A stretch of 64,000 nucleotides of DNA from Phocoena phocoena (GCF_963924675.1 NW_027077394.1:310001-374000); one strand, 5' to 3'. Numbered from the stretch's first letter, positions 20,879 through 34,864 are shown. Numbers and translations: made by a program. The notes: generated by a model not told the origin, from the sequence alone.

Positions 20879-22623
20879 TTGGCCAAAGAGTGCGTATGCG
20901 TTTTTTGCTGAATATATTTAGGGAAAAAAGCATCCGCACTTTTTGGACAAGTGCATCATTATCGACGTTCTGCCTCTTTTCCTATTCTTTAAGTGCAATT
21001 CCAGTTTAACCCTTAAATCGTTTTCCTGAAATACTGCCCCGCTTTCAAGTCCCCTTTGCAGGCTTACTTCAATATATTTTTGGAGGATAGCTGTCATTTA
21101 TAACTCTGCAGGTTTGTGAATTACAGTGCCCCTGAGCTCCTTTCTTCAACTCGCTTTCTTGTGAGCTGGGCACAAAACCGCAGGATTGCTTCAGGCACTA
21201 ATCTGTTTCCAGCAGGGCACGCTGAGCCTTTGGTTAATTCCACTTCCTGGTGGGAAATGAGCATTATATTTGCCCGTGCAGACAACTACAGCTAGTCTCT
21301 CATTGGTTCTCCCTATTCCTGTTCATCTTGCACAGAAATTGCAAGATATGCCAAAGAGGAGGTTAAAGGCACTGACTCTCCAAGCGGGGAGAGTGTTAGT
21401 AAAGCATCTGGAATGGTGAACCCGAGGACCAGGATACAAAAACTGAGATGCATTTAAATCGTTTCCCAATCACACAGTGGACGATACTCTGGGTTCCCCA
21501 TGCATGTTTTAGCTGGAGGAAGAATCCCTTGAACCTGGAGAGTTGGGACCCATGGAATGGGTACCATGCAGTATGACTTCAAAGGGTCTGCATTTGCTCA
21601 CCGAAACTCACCAGTGCTATCAGCCTAAAGTGTCCAGCCTTATGTCTCAACCAGCTCTGGGTGTAGATGTGGTCAATCACGGTTGCATCACATGCCCTGA
21701 GTGAATTGTTTAAGAATTGCTCTCTATTTCACTGTCTTTGTGTTTTGTTTTCGAAATTTATTTTGATAATGGGATTTATCGGATTTTCACTGCTGCGTTT
21801 AGGCCGCTGTACACATGCTTGATTCTCTTACGGAGACATATATATCCATGGGTTTTAAGATTCTTCCTAGTCAGGTATATTCCTAGGCGTTGAATATGTG
21901 GTGTTGGGTCCATTTCGTTGAGCAAGGAGTAGGTCTTGTCTATTACATATTTGGCTTATGAAAAGTTATCTGTGCTAATTTCAGTCTCTGGTTTTATGCA
22001 GCACCCCAACGCACCTTTCCCCATAAGCAAGCACTAGTTGGTTTTCTAAATTTGAGACCATGTTCTGTTTTGTAATTCAGTTCATGTGTAGTCAAGTTTA
22101 CATTCCGTGTATTAGTGATATCTTATGATGTTTCTTTTTCTGTGTGACGTAGTTCACGTAGAATCACCGTACCTGCATCCACTCACTATGCCGCTATGGG
22201 CCTGATGACACAGATTTCATTGCTGAGTGATATTGCATTGTACGTACGTGCCACAACTTCTTTATCTATTTTTTGCTTTCTGGGATATTTACCTGGTACT
22301 GTAGACGAGCTTCTTGTGAACACAGCCGTCCCAAACATTGGGGTGGCTGTCTGTTTTTGATTTTAATTTCCCTAAGCTATAGGAGCATAAGTGGAAGTGC
22401 CATAGGCTGTGCTGCTTTGTTTCTTAGGTGTTTCAGGAAACACCATACACTTCTCCAGGGTGGCTGCTGGCAATTTACATCCTTCCAATCAGCATAACAA
22501 GGCTCCCTGTTCTCCATATCCTGTCCTACCTTTCTGGATTTTACACTTTTTTCAGTTGGCCCTTTTGCCCGGGGGGCAGTGAGATTTCATTGTAGTGCAG
22601 ATTTCCTTTACAGGCTTGCTTGG
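20879..22623. repeat. Satellite unit, 1,745 bp
   Basis: The palindrome is imperfect (GGCCAAAGAGTGCG ... AGCATCCGCACTTTTTGGAC). The copy A/copy B correspondence stops within this unit, after about 21,065. The rest is ordinary homogenised satellite with a beta-like L1 part. Confidence 0.85.
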
Positions 22624-24369
22624 TTGGCCAAAATGGGCGTATGCGTTTTTTCCTGAATATATTCAGGAAAAAACGCATATGCACTTTTTGGCCAAGTGCA
22701 TCATTGTCGACGTTCTGCCTCTTTTCCTATGCTTTCAGGGCAATTCCAGTCTACCCCCTGCAATCGTTTTCCTAAATTCTGCCCCGCTTTCAAGTCCCCT
22801 TCGCAGGCTTACTTCAGTATACTTTTGGAAGATAGCTGTCATTTATAACTCTGCAGGTTTGTGAATTACAGTGTCCCTGAGCTCCTTTCTTCAACTCGCT
22901 TTCTTGTGAGCTGGGCACAAAACCGCAGGAATGCTTCAGGCCCTAATCTGTTTCCAGCAGGGCATGCTGAGCCTTTGGTTAATTCCTCTTCCTGGTGGGA
23001 AATGAGCGTTACATTTGCCCGTGCAGACACCTACAGCTAGTCTCTCATTGGTTCTCCCTATTCCTGTTCATCTTGCACAGAAATTGCAAGCTGTGCCAAA
23101 GAGGAGGTTAAAGGCACTGACTCTCCAAGTGGGGAGAGTGTTAGTAAAGGAACTGGAATGGTGAACCCGAGGACCAGGTTACGAAAACTGAGATGCATTT
23201 TAAATCTTTTCCCAATCACACGGTGGACGATACTCTGGGTTTCCCATGCATGTTTTAGCTGGAGGAAGAATCCCTTGAACCTGGAGAGTTGGGACCCATG
23301 GAATGGGTACCATGCAGTATGACTTCAAAGGGTCTGCATTTGCTCACCTAAACTCACCAATGCTATCAGCCTGAAGTGTCCAGCCTTATGTCTCAACCAG
23401 CTCTGCGTGTAGATGTGGTCAATCCCGGTTGCATCACAATCCCTGAGTGAATTATTTAAGAATTGCTCTCTATTTCACTGTCTTTGTGTTTTGTTTTCGA
23501 AATTTATTTGGATAATGGGATTTATCGGATTTTCACTGCTGCGTTTCGGCCGGTGTACACATGCTTGATTCTCTTACGGAGACATATATATCCATGGGTT
23601 TTAAGATTCTTCCTAGTCAGGTATATTCCTAGGCGTTGAATATGTGGTGTTGGGTCCATTTCGTTGAGCAAGGAGTAGGTCTTGTCTATTACATATTTGG
23701 CTTATGAAAAGTTATCTGTGCTAATTTCAGTCTCTGGTTTTATGCAGCACCCCAACGCACCTTTCTCCATAAGCAAGCACTAGTTGGTTTTCTAAATTTG
23801 AGACCATGTTCTGTTTTGTAATTCAGTTCATGTGTAGTCAAGTTTACATTCCGTGTATTAGTGATATCTTATGATGTTTCTTTTTCTGTGTGACGTAGTT
23901 CACGTAGAATCACCGTACCTGCATCCACTCACTATGCCGCTACGGGCCTGATGACACAGATTTCATTGATGAGTGATATTGCATTGTACGTACGTGCCAC
24001 AACTTCTTTATCCATTTTTTGCTTTCTAGGATATTTACCTGATACTGTAGACGAGCTTCTTGTGAACACAGCCGTCCCAAATATTGGGGTGGCTGTCTGT
24101 TTTTGATTTTAATTTCCGTAAGCTATAGGACCATAAGTGGAAGTGCCATAGGCTGTGTTGCTTTGTTTCTTATGTGTTTCAGGAAACACCATACACTTCT
24201 CCAGGGTTGCTGCTGGCAATTTACATCCTGCCAATCAGCATAACAAGGCTCCCTGTTTTCCATATCCTGTCCTACCTTTCTGGATTTTACGCTTTTTTCA
24301 GATGGCCCTTTTGCCTGGGGGGCAGTGAGACTTCATTGTAGTGCAGATTTCCTTTACAGGCTTGCTTGG
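22624..24369. repeat. Satellite unit, 1,746 bp
   Basis: The palindrome has arm mismatches (AAAATGGGCG; right arm GCATATGCAC). The left edge of module copy B falls inside this unit at about 23,944. Beta subtype. Confidence 0.85.
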
Positions 24370-26118
24370 TTGGCCAAAAAGGGCGTATGCGTTTTTTCCT
24401 GAATATATTCAGGAAAAAACGCATACGCCCTTTTTGGCCAAGTGTATCATTGTTGACGTTGTGCCTCTTTTCCTATGATTTCAGGGCAATTCCAGTCTAC
24501 CCCCTGCAATCGTTTTCCTGAAATTCTGCCCCGCTTTCAAGTCCCCTTCGCAGGCTTACTTCAATATATTTTTGGAGGATAGCTGTCATTTATAACTCTG
24601 CAGGTTTGTGAATTACAGTGCCCCTGAGCTCCTTTCTTCAACTCGCTTTCTTGTGAGCTGGGCACAAAACCGCAGGATTGCTTCAGGCCTTAATCTGTTT
24701 CCGGCAGGGCACGCTGAGCCTTTGGTTAATTCCTCTTCCTGGTGGGCAATGAGCGTTACATTTGCCCGTGCAGACACCTATAGCTAGTCTCTCATTGGTT
24801 CTCTCTATTCCTGTTCATCTTGCACAGAAATTGCAAGCTGTGCCAAAGAGGAGGTTAAAGGCACTGACTCTCCAAGCGGGGAGAGTGTTAGTAAAGCATC
24901 TGGAATGGTGAACCCGAGGACCAGGATACGAAAACTGAGATGCATTTTAAATCGTTTCCCAATCACACGGTTGACGATACTCTGGGTTTCCGATGCATGT
25001 TTTAGCTGGAGGAAGAATCCCTTGAACCTGGAGAGTTGGGACCCATGGAATGGGTACCATGCAGTATGACTTCAAAGGGCCTGCATTTGCTCACCGAAAC
25101 TCACCAATGCTATCAGCCTGAATTGTCCAGCCTTATGTCTCAACCAGCTCTGGGTGTAGATGTGTTAAATCCCGGTTGCATCACATGCCCTGAGTGAATT
25201 ATTTAAGAATTGCTCTCTATTTCACTGTCTTTGTGTTTTCTTTTCGAAATTTATTTTGATAATGGGGATTATCGGATTTTTACTGATGCGTTTATGCCTC
25301 TGTACACTGGCTTGATTCTCTTACGGAGACATATAAATCCATGGGTTTTAAGATTCTACCTAGTCAGGTATATTCTTAGGCGTTGAATATGTGGTGTTGA
25401 GTCCATTTCGTTGAGCAAAGAGTAGGTCTTGTCTATTACATATTTGGCTTATGGAATGTTATCTGTGCTAATTTCAGTCTCTGTTTTTATGCAGCACCAC
25501 AACGCACCTTTCCCCGTAAGCAAGCACAAGTTGGTTTTCTAAATTTGCGACCCTGTTCTGTTTTGTAATTCAGTTCATGTGTAGTCAAGTTTACATTCCG
25601 TGTATTAGTGATATCTTATGATGTTTCTTTTTCTGTGTGACGTAGTTCACGTAGAATCACCGTACCTGCATCCACTCACTTTGCCGCTACGGGCCTGATG
25701 ACACAGATCTCATTGCTGAGTGATATTCCTTTGTACGTACCTACCACAAACTCTTTATACAGTTTTTGCTTTCTGCAATATTTACCTGGTAGTGTAGACG
25801 AGCTTCTTGTGAACACAGCCGTACCAAACTTTGTGGTGGCTGTCTGTTTTTGATTTTAATTTCCCTAATCTATAGGACCATAATTGGAAGTGTCATAGGC
25901 TGTGTTGCTTTGTTTCTTACGTGTTTCAGGAAACACCATACACTTCTCCAGGGTGGCTGTTGGAAATTTACATCCTGCCAATCAGCATAACAAGGCTCCC
26001 TGTTCTCAATGTCCTGTCCTGCCTTTCTGGATTTTACACTTTTATCAGGTGGCCCTTTTGCCAGGTAGGGGCAGTGAGACTGCATTTTAGTGCAGATTTC
26101 CTTTATAGGCTTGCTTGT
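24370..26118. repeat. Satellite unit, 1,749 bp (copy B of 2,644-4,392)
   Basis: Perfect palindrome at 24,370-24,441. Nearly identical to its counterpart, with a few substitutions such as ATTGTTGACG versus ATTGTTGTCG. Confidence 0.85.
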
Positions 26119-28562
26119 TTGACACAAAAGGGCGTATGCATTTTTTCCTGAATATATTCAGGAAAAAACGCATACGCCCTTTTTGGCCAAGTGCATCATT
26201 GTCCACGTTCTGCCTCTTTTCCTGTGCTTTAAGGGCAATTCCAGTCTACCCCCTGCAATCGTTTTCCTGAAATTCTGCCCCGCTTTCAAGTCCTCTTCGC
26301 AGCCTTAGTTCAGTATATTTTTGGACGATAGCTTTCATTTATAACTCTGCACGTTTGTGTATGACAGTGCCCCTCAGCTACTTTTTTCAACCCCCCTTCT
26401 TGTGAGCTGGGCACAAAACCGCAGTATTGCTTCAGGCCCCAATCTGTTTCGGGCAGGGCACTCTGATCCTTTGGCTAATTCCTCTTCCTGGTGGGAAATG
26501 AGTGTTACATTTGCCCATGCAGACAGCTACTGCTTGTCTCTCATTGTTTCTCCCTATTCCTATTCATCTTTTGAAGAAATTGTGAAATATGCCAAACAGG
26601 AGTTTAAGCGCACTGTCTCTCCAAGTGGGCAGAGTGTTAGTAAAGCATCTGGAATGGTGAACCTGTGGACCAGGATACGAAAACTGAGATGCATTTTTAA
26701 TCGTTTCCCAATCACATGGTGGACCATACTCTGGGTTTCCCAATCATGCTGTAGCTGAATAAAGAATCCCTTGAACCTGGAGAGTTGGGACCCATGGAAT
26801 GGGTACCATGCAGTATAACTTCAAAGGGTCTGCATTTGCTCACAGAAACTCACCAATGCTATCAGCCCCATGTGTCCAGCCTTATGTCTCACCCAGATCT
26901 GGGTGTTGATGTGGTAAATCCAGGTTGCATCACAAGCCCTGAATGAATTATTTAAGAATTGCTCTCTATTTCACTTTCATTGTGTTTTGTTTTTGTAGTT
27001 TATTTTGATAACAGTATTTATCGGATTTTCACTGCTTCGTTTATGCCGCTGTACACACGCTTGATTCTCTTATGGAGACATATAAGTTCATGGGTTTTAA
27101 GATTCTTACTAATCAGGTATATTCCTAGGCATTGAATATCGCGTGTTGAGTCCATTTCGTTGAGCAAGGAGTAGGCCTTGACTATTACATATTTGGCTTA
27201 TGGAACGGTATCTGTGCTAATTTCAATCTCTGGTTTTATGCAGCACCCCAACTCACCTTTCCCCTTAAGGAAGCATAAGTTGGTTTTCTTAATTTGAAAC
27301 CCTCTTCTCTTTTGTAATTCAGTTCATATGTAGCCATGTTAACATTCCATGTATTAGTAATATCTTATGTCTTTTTCTTTTTGAATTATATGACATCGAA
27401 TGATCACACGTAACTCCTCTGGAGTTGTTACAACTGGCCGTATTTCATTGATTTCCAGGCTGAGTAATATTCCACTCTACATAAGCACCACATCTCTATC
27501 CATTTTTTCTCTGCAGAAACATTTAAGTTATATACTAGTCGAGGATCTTTTAAACAGAGAGGTGGTAAACATTGGGGTGCCTGTGTCCTCTCGATTTTTG
27601 TTTTTCCCAAGATATACTTCCATGAGTGCAAGTGCCCTGTGCTCGGTAGCTCATTTTTTAGATGCTTTAGTAAACACAATAGACTTATCCAGAGTGACCG
27701 TTGGCAATATACATTTCCACTATAAGTCTCACAGGGCTCCCTTTTCTCCTTGCCCTGTCCTGCATTTCTGGTGTTTACACTTTATGAGGACGGCTCTTCT
27801 GACTGATGCAAAGTGATATGTTTTGTAGAATTGATTTCCAGTGCCCACCTGTTTTGTTGGCTAAAAAAGTGTATGCCCTTTTCTTGAATATATACAGAAA
27901 AAGACGCATACACCCTTTTTGGCCAACTGCAATGTTGGCAATGTTCAGCCCCTTTTCTTGTGCTTAATGGCGAGTCCTTTCTACCTCTTCCAATCCCTTT
28001 CCTGCCATTCTCCGTTGCTTACAAGTCCTTTTCTCTGACTTTCCTCAAGACATTTTTCAGTGATAGATATTTTCAACTCTGCAGTTTCGTGAATTTTAGT
28101 GCCCCTGAGTTCCATTTTCCAACTTGTGTTTATGGGAACCGGCCACAAAGCATCAGGATTCCTCAAGCCCTATTCTGTTTCCATGGGCAACCCTAGCCTT
28201 TGGTCAATTCGTCTTCCTGATTGGAAATTAGAGTGACATGTGCCTGTCCGAACACCTAGGACTTGTCTCTCATTGTTCCTCCTCCTTCCGCTTCATCCTC
28301 TGCACAAATTCCATACTGTATGCAACAGGATGTTGACAGTGCTGACATCTCCAAGTGGGGAGACTCTTAGTAAAGACGCTGGAGTGGTGAACCCTAGCAC
28401 CAAGAGATGAGGAGATGAGATGCCTTTTCCAAACTTTTCCCGATCAGACCGTATACCATTCTCTGGGTGTGACAGGTATGTTTTAGGTGTAGGAAGGGTC
28501 CCATTCATGTGAGGAGAACACCAGGGGATTTTCAATATCAGTGTCTCTCCGCAACCCAAACT
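26119..28562. repeat. Diverged satellite units and array edge (copy B of 4,393-6,836)
   Basis: Palindrome relics at 26,119-26,190 and 27,857-27,926, with the same damage as copy A (TTGACACAAAAGG in the first left arm). Confidence 0.8.
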
Positions 28563-30185
28563 GGGGAATTTTTTAAGCTACGGCTACACACATGTTCATT
28601 AAGGGCCTTGGGAAGTAGGCAGAGTCCAAACTTTAGATGATTGAAGTCTTCAGGGTCAGAAGCACTCACCACTGTCTTCCCTTAGGTTCCATTTTTACTG
28701 TCATTGATGGATGATGTCAATAAAAATATCTATTCTTTTTCAGATCATTTCCCCTTATAGGTTATTGCAAAATATTGAGTGTAGTTCCCTGTGCTATACA
28801 GTAGTTCCTTGCTGATGATTTCATACATAGCAGTGTGTATGTGTTAATCCCAAACTGTTAATTTATCCCTCCTCCTACCATTTCCCTTTGTTAATAATAA
28901 ATTATAAGATTTTATGCTTCTCAGAAATGGGGGAGCTGAAAGAGAGGTATCATTTTAAATGCAAAAGCATTTAAAACAAGATTGAAGCTTTAACCAAGAT
29001 TATTAGATGTACATCCTTGGAAAGAAGTCACTTTGTTTCTCTAATATTGACCTGACAAAGAAGACAGACCTTTTCACTGAACTTGCTTATAATAAAGTAA
29101 TGGAAATATCAAATGGAAGTGTTCGAAACATCTTATTTTACCCGAGCCTTATACACTGTTCTATGTTAATTACAGTTTGGCTCACACATCTGTTCATTGA
29201 AGTTACAATGTTCTCAATTTCTGTTACTGATCCTCCAGAGTGGACGCCAACAAGTGTCCCCCTGCCCAGTGTCATTGGAGCCAATAGATCGAGACTGAGT
29301 TTGGTTCAAAAGCAAAGGAAACTTTATATTTTGATCAGAGAATGGAGAGGTGCTACCCTGTGGGCTGTGGGCTGGGCTGCTGTGTAGAGATCCTGTCAGA
29401 GTCACTGGGAGGGAGGGGGCTGAGCTCTCGAGGACCTGGTTGGCTGCAGCTCAGGCTCTATGTCACGGAGTCTGAACTGGGCTCCAGGAGCTGAAGTGTC
29501 ATCGAGCCATTCTGCTCTAGGAAATCTGGTCTGAAGTGCCGGGTGTGGAACCTCTGTATGCGAGACCCTAGGAGCACCTGAAATTAGACAAAGCACAAAG
29601 GATAAAAAAGGTTAGACTTTATTTTATTGCCCAGATTCTATTTTTATCTCCCAGGCATTTTTAAGGGGCTTTGCCTGGGACAAACTCCTCTTCTGCCTTT
29701 TGTCCCTTTCCTCATTCTTGGAGTGCTGCGGGTGCAGACCCTTCTTCTCTAACTGCTGAGTGCTGAGTTAGGAGGCCTCATACCCGTGGGCGAGGGTCAG
29801 AACTTCTCCCCAGCAGCCTCCAGGTGACGTTGATTGTCCCCAGGCCTCCTGCCTCCCTGCTCGTCCGCCTGAGCACCAGTATTGGAAGTGTTATAGATTC
29901 TAATGACCTTTAAGGGTCCAGAAAGGAGATGTGCAGTGGCGCTGTGAGGTCCAGTTTCACCCCGCCCCACATTTGTTCAGCCACCTTAGGCTGACCATTT
30001 CTGCCAGCCTAGATGCTCTGACTGACCGTTTCTGCCAGCCTAGATGCTCTGACCAACAGTCTGTGCTTTCTTCCATTAGGCCCCTGAATTAACGTAAAAA
30101 CAGCACCAGGTGTCAGGACCCTGCCCGCTCAGCTCCCAGACAGTCCAGGGTTAGTGGTGATGAAGGATCATGATGGTCACTGAGT
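28563..30185. other. Captured island, left and middle (copy B)
   Basis: Matches 6,837-8,459 with almost no changes. Contains the old L1 scrap at about 28,716-28,906, the small hairpin at 28,953-28,976 and the 31-bp tandem duplication at 29,991-30,052. Nothing coding recognised. Confidence 0.6.
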
Positions 30186-31511
30186 CAAGAGCCTTTGGAA
30201 GTAAACAGGAGTCCAGCCGGTCTTATTGGCCACCATCATCAGGGTGTCTGTAGGCTTTTCTATGGTGACAGCATGATATACGGTTCCCCCGCCAAGATTA
30301 TTAGCTCCCCTCTGGGTACAGTAAGTACTGCAAGCAGTAGTCTACTCTTTTGGGACACACTCTTGTTGTTTTATGAGAGAAACTCCAGGTCAAGTGATGG
30401 TCACACGGGTCGTCATGGTGCCCCGTTGCCCCCGGTTATCTCTCTGGAGGTTGGAGTTGGAGGGCCTCCTCAATCGAGGTCAGTGTGCCCACGGAGCAAA
30501 CCCTGCAACTTCAGGGCATGGTTGGGGGTTAGGATCACCACGTGGGGTCCGTTTCCCTTAGAAGGGAGGTGGCCTTTTGGGCTGCTGATTTCCAGGTTTT
30601 CAGATACCACCAGTATCTTGGCCAGTTATGGCAGTGGGCCAAGCCCGTTGGTGACCATAGTTTATCCTACCTGGATGGCATTCTTGCATTGTTCCATTTC
30701 AAGTGGTCCCAGTTTTTGCACTAATGCTCCAATGGCGATTCACCTTTCACCAGGAATGTAAAGGTCAAAGGGTTTAGCTAAATTAGGGAGTTCCAGGGCA
30801 AGGGTCTGAATTGACTGCTCTTTCCATTCTTGAAAGGCCACTTCTGGATTCTATTCAAAAGGATCATCATCTTTTCCTTTCAGTGTTTCATATAGAGGCC
30901 CAGCTAGTAGACTGTAGTTAGGGATCCAGAGGCAGGAAACCCTGGCTTCCCCAGGAACCCCTAAGCTGTCTTCTAGTTTCAGAAAGGGGTAAGGCTATAA
31001 ATTGTTTCTTCCCTTTCCTGGGATGGGCTTCTCCGACCTTCTGTGAGAATGAAGCCCAGGCAGGTCACCGTAGTCTGTGATATTTGAGCTTTTTCGTGGA
31101 CAACTTCTATCCTTTATTGGCTTGGTAGTTCTGAGGCCTCCTTAGTAGGGCTGGCGATCAGAATGTTGTCTGAATATTGAAGGAGTGTTTCCTTTTCCAG
31201 AGGTAGAAGTTTTAGGTCTTTAGCTGAACTTTCCCCAAAGATGGTGTGGGAATTTTTGAACCCTTGGGGCAAGACAGCCTGGAAGTATTGTTTTAGTTGT
31301 ATGTTGAGTCCTGTCACTGACAAGCCAAAATTTCTTGTGACTCTGGGACTAATGGAATACAAAAGAAGGCATCATTGAAGAGTAATACAGAATACCAAGT
31401 CCTGGTGGTTGGTAGAATGACCAGCAGGGTGTAGGATTTAGGAACTACTGGAGGTATATCCTCAGTGGCTTCACTGACTGTCCTGACATCCTTTACCAGG
31501 ACTCCAGCAGC
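30186..31511 (-). pseudogene. Broken ERV pol fragment (copy B)
   Basis: Same defects as 8,460-9,785: the frame change before LPQG, in-frame stops, and YSDN in place of the catalytic box. Only scattered substitutions separate the two copies, for example GCTGAACTT here versus GCTGAGCTT. Confidence 0.8.
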
Positions 31512-31709
31512 CCATGGGGCTCTCGAGGTCAGGCCAATCCCAGGATATGGAGCTCACCTGGGCAGGTACCCTACCCCCACCCCAGCCCACGGGGCTCTCG
31601 TGTTCAGGCCCCTCCCAGGATATGGGATTCCCTGGGCAGGTCCTCTGCAGTCCATGGGGCTCCCGTGGTCAGGCCCCTCCCAGGATACAGAGCTACCCTT
31701 GCAGGTACC
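31511..31709. repeat. Three-copy minisatellite (copy B)
   Basis: Counterpart of 9,785-9,983, with the same three degenerate copies. Confidence 0.75.
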
Positions 31710-32156
31710 TTGGCAGGGCTGGGCACACAGTAACCGTGCACATAGCCCTCATTGCAGAGCACTCCCAGCTCACCTGTCGCTCAGATCTGACACAGAGCAC
31801 CTCAGAGCAGGACTTGAACTAACAAACAGCAGCTCTGACAGGTCTGTGACCCTGGGCATCACTCTGTGCGGCCTCCTCCACCTGGTCTTCCAGAGACTTC
31901 CACTGCACCCGGGGCACCAGGCCTCTGTCTCCAACCACCACCCACCCCTCCTCTCCCTGACTCCTGGGTTCCTCTCATTAGGAGAGGGTTTTCTTGAAGT
32001 TGTCTCCCACTCATGGGCCAGATAATATAATTAGAAAACAAGCCAGAGCTGCAGCCCCTTGTCTATCCTGACTCTCAGGAGCCCACACCTGTTCCTTGGA
32101 CCTGGCCAATTCAGCAAGTTCCATTTTCTGCAACTGTGAGCCCCTGAGGGGTGATT
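31710..32156. other. Captured island: unassigned GC-rich sequence (copy B)
   Basis: Counterpart of 9,984-10,430. Nothing recognised. Confidence 0.35.
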
Positions 32157-32460
32157 ATTGGCTGGCCTGGGAAGCCTGACCGTGCCGGCCAGCCCTCCCC
32201 AGGTGTGCCTGGGTTGAGATCAATATAAACACCGCTCCAGGCAGCAAGAGCCCCTGCAGCTGTGCCTGACGCCATTTTCTCTGCCCTGTCAGCAGTCTCG
32301 GGGCTGGGCTGGTGGGAGGGAGTGAGAGGCCACGGCTTTGTGGGTGTCCCCGTGTGAGTGGGGCTCTGCTGGACTTTCTGCAGCAGTTGCCAAGATGCTA
32401 CCTGCTAAAGAAGAGGATGTGTCACCCACACCTGCTGCTGGAATTTCTCCCTGGGCACAG
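32157..32460 (+). promoter_or_regulatory. Promoter/first-exon-like stretch (candidate, copy B)
   Basis: The CCAAT-like box, the TATAAA, the ATG at 32,395, the 22 open codons and the GTGAGG donor are all kept. A substitution lies between TATA and ATG (CCCCGTGTG versus CCCAGTGTG). Preservation in both copies is expected for a recent duplicate and does not itself show function. Confidence 0.25.
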
Positions 32461-33013
32461 GTGAGGAAGGAAGAAAGCAGTGGGGGCCGGGACAGCAGGG
32501 GTATCTCAGGCAGGGAAATGGAGAGCTTCCAGAAGAGCACCCAGGGCCAGGACCATCCTGGCTGGCCTGCAGGCACCAAGTCGGCTGGCATGCTGTCCCT
32601 CATGTGGCTCCATGGCCCTTCCTCTAGGTTTTCAAGTCCTTGTACATATTCAGGTGTTTAGGCTTGGAAGGGTGGGGACATTTCAGCAGCAGCTGGCCTG
32701 GGGCTCGGCCCACGTTTACTCACAGATACCTCGGCACGGTCCCCCAGCTTTGCAGTGAGGACGCTTGTTGCGAGGAGCATGCTGGCTGAATGGGAGATGA
32801 TTCCCCACCACTGACCAACTTCAGAATTGTTTGCAATTGGAGCAAGTGCCCTGAAACGGTTTTCCTCTGTGTAACTGGTGGGTTCTGTTCTTTTTTATCT
32901 TTTTTTCGTTTTTGGTTCAAGGTAGATTTTATTCCTCTTTTGTGTATTTACAGATATAAGCATGGAAATAATTTATTCATATAAATACATGTATGTGAAG
33001 GGAAGAATATTTT
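32461..33013. other. Captured island, right edge (copy B)
   Basis: Counterpart of 10,735-11,287. One noticed change is TAGGCTTGG versus TAGCCTTGG. Nothing coding recognised. Confidence 0.35.
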
Positions 33014-33736
33014 CTCTGTTTTACTTTTTTTAATTTTATTTTTTTATTTTGAATTTAATTTTATATTTTTATACAGCAGGTTTTTTTGGTTATCTACTTT
33101 ATACATATAAATGTATGCATACCAATCCCAATATCTCAACTCCTCCCACCACCATCCCCAACAGCTTTCCCCCCTTGTTGTCCATACGTTTGTTGTATAC
33201 ATGTGTTGCTCTATTTCTGCCTTGCAAAACGGTTCATCTGTACAATTTTTCTAGGTTCCACATATATGCATTAATATACAAGATTTGTTTTTCTCTTTCT
33301 GACTTACTTCACTCTGTATGACTTTCTCTAGATCCATCAACGTCTCTACAAATGTCCCAATTTCATTCCTTTTTATGGCTTAGTAATATTCCATTTTATA
33401 TATGTACCACATCTTTATGCATTCGTCTGTCTGTGGGCATTTAGGTTGCTTCCATTACCTGGATAGTGTAAATAGTGATGCAATGAATATTGTGGTGAAT
33501 GTCTCTTTTTGATTTATGGTTTTGTCTGGGTATATGCCCAGTAGAGGGATTGCTGTATCATATGGTAATTCTATTCTTAGTTTTATAAGAAACTCCATAA
33601 TGTTCTCCACAGTGACTGTATCAATTTACATTCCCAACAATAGTGGAAGAGGATTCCTTATCTCCACACCGTTTCCAGCATTTGTTGTTTGTAGATTTTC
33701 TGATGATGCCCATTCTAATAGGTGTGAGGTGATACA
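33014..33736 (-). mobile_element. Truncated antisense L1 (copy B)
   Basis: Same breakpoints as 11,288-12,003. It is 7 bp longer through a 6-bp gain in the CCACCACC tract and a longer T-run after CAGCAGG. Confidence 0.85.
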
Positions 33737-34864
33737 CCATGGATGAGTCTATTTCGTTGAGCAAAGAGTAGGTCTTGTTTATTACGTATTTGGCTTATGG
33801 AATGGTATGTGTGCTAATTTCAATCTGTTTTTATACAGCAGCCCAACTCAACTTTCCCCTTAAGCAAGCATAAGGTTTTTATCTAAATGTGAGACTCTGT
33901 TCGGTTTTGTAATTCAGTTTATGTGTAGCCAAGTTTACACTCCCTCTATTAGTGATATCTTATGATAATTATCTTTCTTTGTGTGACATATTTCTCTTAG
34001 AATCATCATAATTAAATCCACTCAATTTGCTGCTACAGGCCTGATGACATTGATTTCACTGCTGAGTGATATTCCGTTGTACGTAAGTAGCACAACTTCT
34101 TTATCCATTTTTTTCTTTCTGGGATATTTAATTTGTACTGGACTCGAGGTTCTTGTAAACACAGCAGCCCTAAATTTTGTGTTGGCTGTGTCTTGTTGAT
34201 TTTAATTTTCCTAAGCTATAGGGCCAAAAGTGGAAGTGCCCTAGGCTCTGTAGCTTTGTTTTTTAGATGTTTCAGGATACACCATGAACATCTCCAGAGT
34301 GTCTGTTGGCAATTTACATCCCGCCCATCAGCATAACACGGCTCCCTGTTCTCCATGGCCTGTCCTGTGTTTCTGGTTTTTACACTTTATTCAGATGGCC
34401 TTTTTGACGAATGGGAAATGTGACTTCATTGTAGTGTGGATTTCCATTGCTGGAGTGCTTGGTTGGCCAAAATGTTCATATGCGTTTTTTCCTGAATATA
34501 TTCAGGAAAAATGTATACGCACTTTTTGTCCATGTGCATCACTGTCAAAGATCTGCCGCTTTTCATATGCTTTAAATGCAATTCCAATCTACCTCTTGAA
34601 ATATGATTCCTGCAATTCTGCCTCGTTTTCAAGTCCTCTTTGCAGACTTACTTCGATATATTTTTGCCAATAGCTGTCATTTATCTCTGCAGGTTTGTGA
34701 ATTACAGTGCCCTTGAGCTCCTTTCTTAACTCGCTTCCTTGTAAGCTGGCCACAGAACTGCAGGTTTGCTTCAGGTCATAATCAGGGTCCGGCACGGCAC
34801 TCTGAGCTTTTGGTTAATTCCTCTTCCTGGTGGGAAATTAGAGTTAAATGTGCCCCTCCAGATA
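33737..34864. repeat. Diverged satellite segment (copy B)
   Basis: Counterpart of 12,004-13,131, with the imperfect palindrome at 34,463-34,533. Confidence 0.8.

Larger units (their letters stand above)
2218..21065. repeat. Composite module, copy A (~18.8 kb large-scale duplication)
   Basis: Everything from about 2,218 to about 21,065 recurs in the same orientation at about 23,944-42,800. The offset grows from 21,726 to 21,735 through small indels: +7 in the L1 near 11,350-11,430, +1 near 15,660, and +1 later. The left edge lies between 2,217 (last difference) and 2,243 (first private shared variant). The right edge lies just after CCCCTTTGCAGG at about 21,055. The module carries three satellite units, the captured island, an antisense L1, the 592-bp array, and a satellite unit with a sense L1. 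Identity is very high on the left and lower on the right. Confidence 0.9.
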
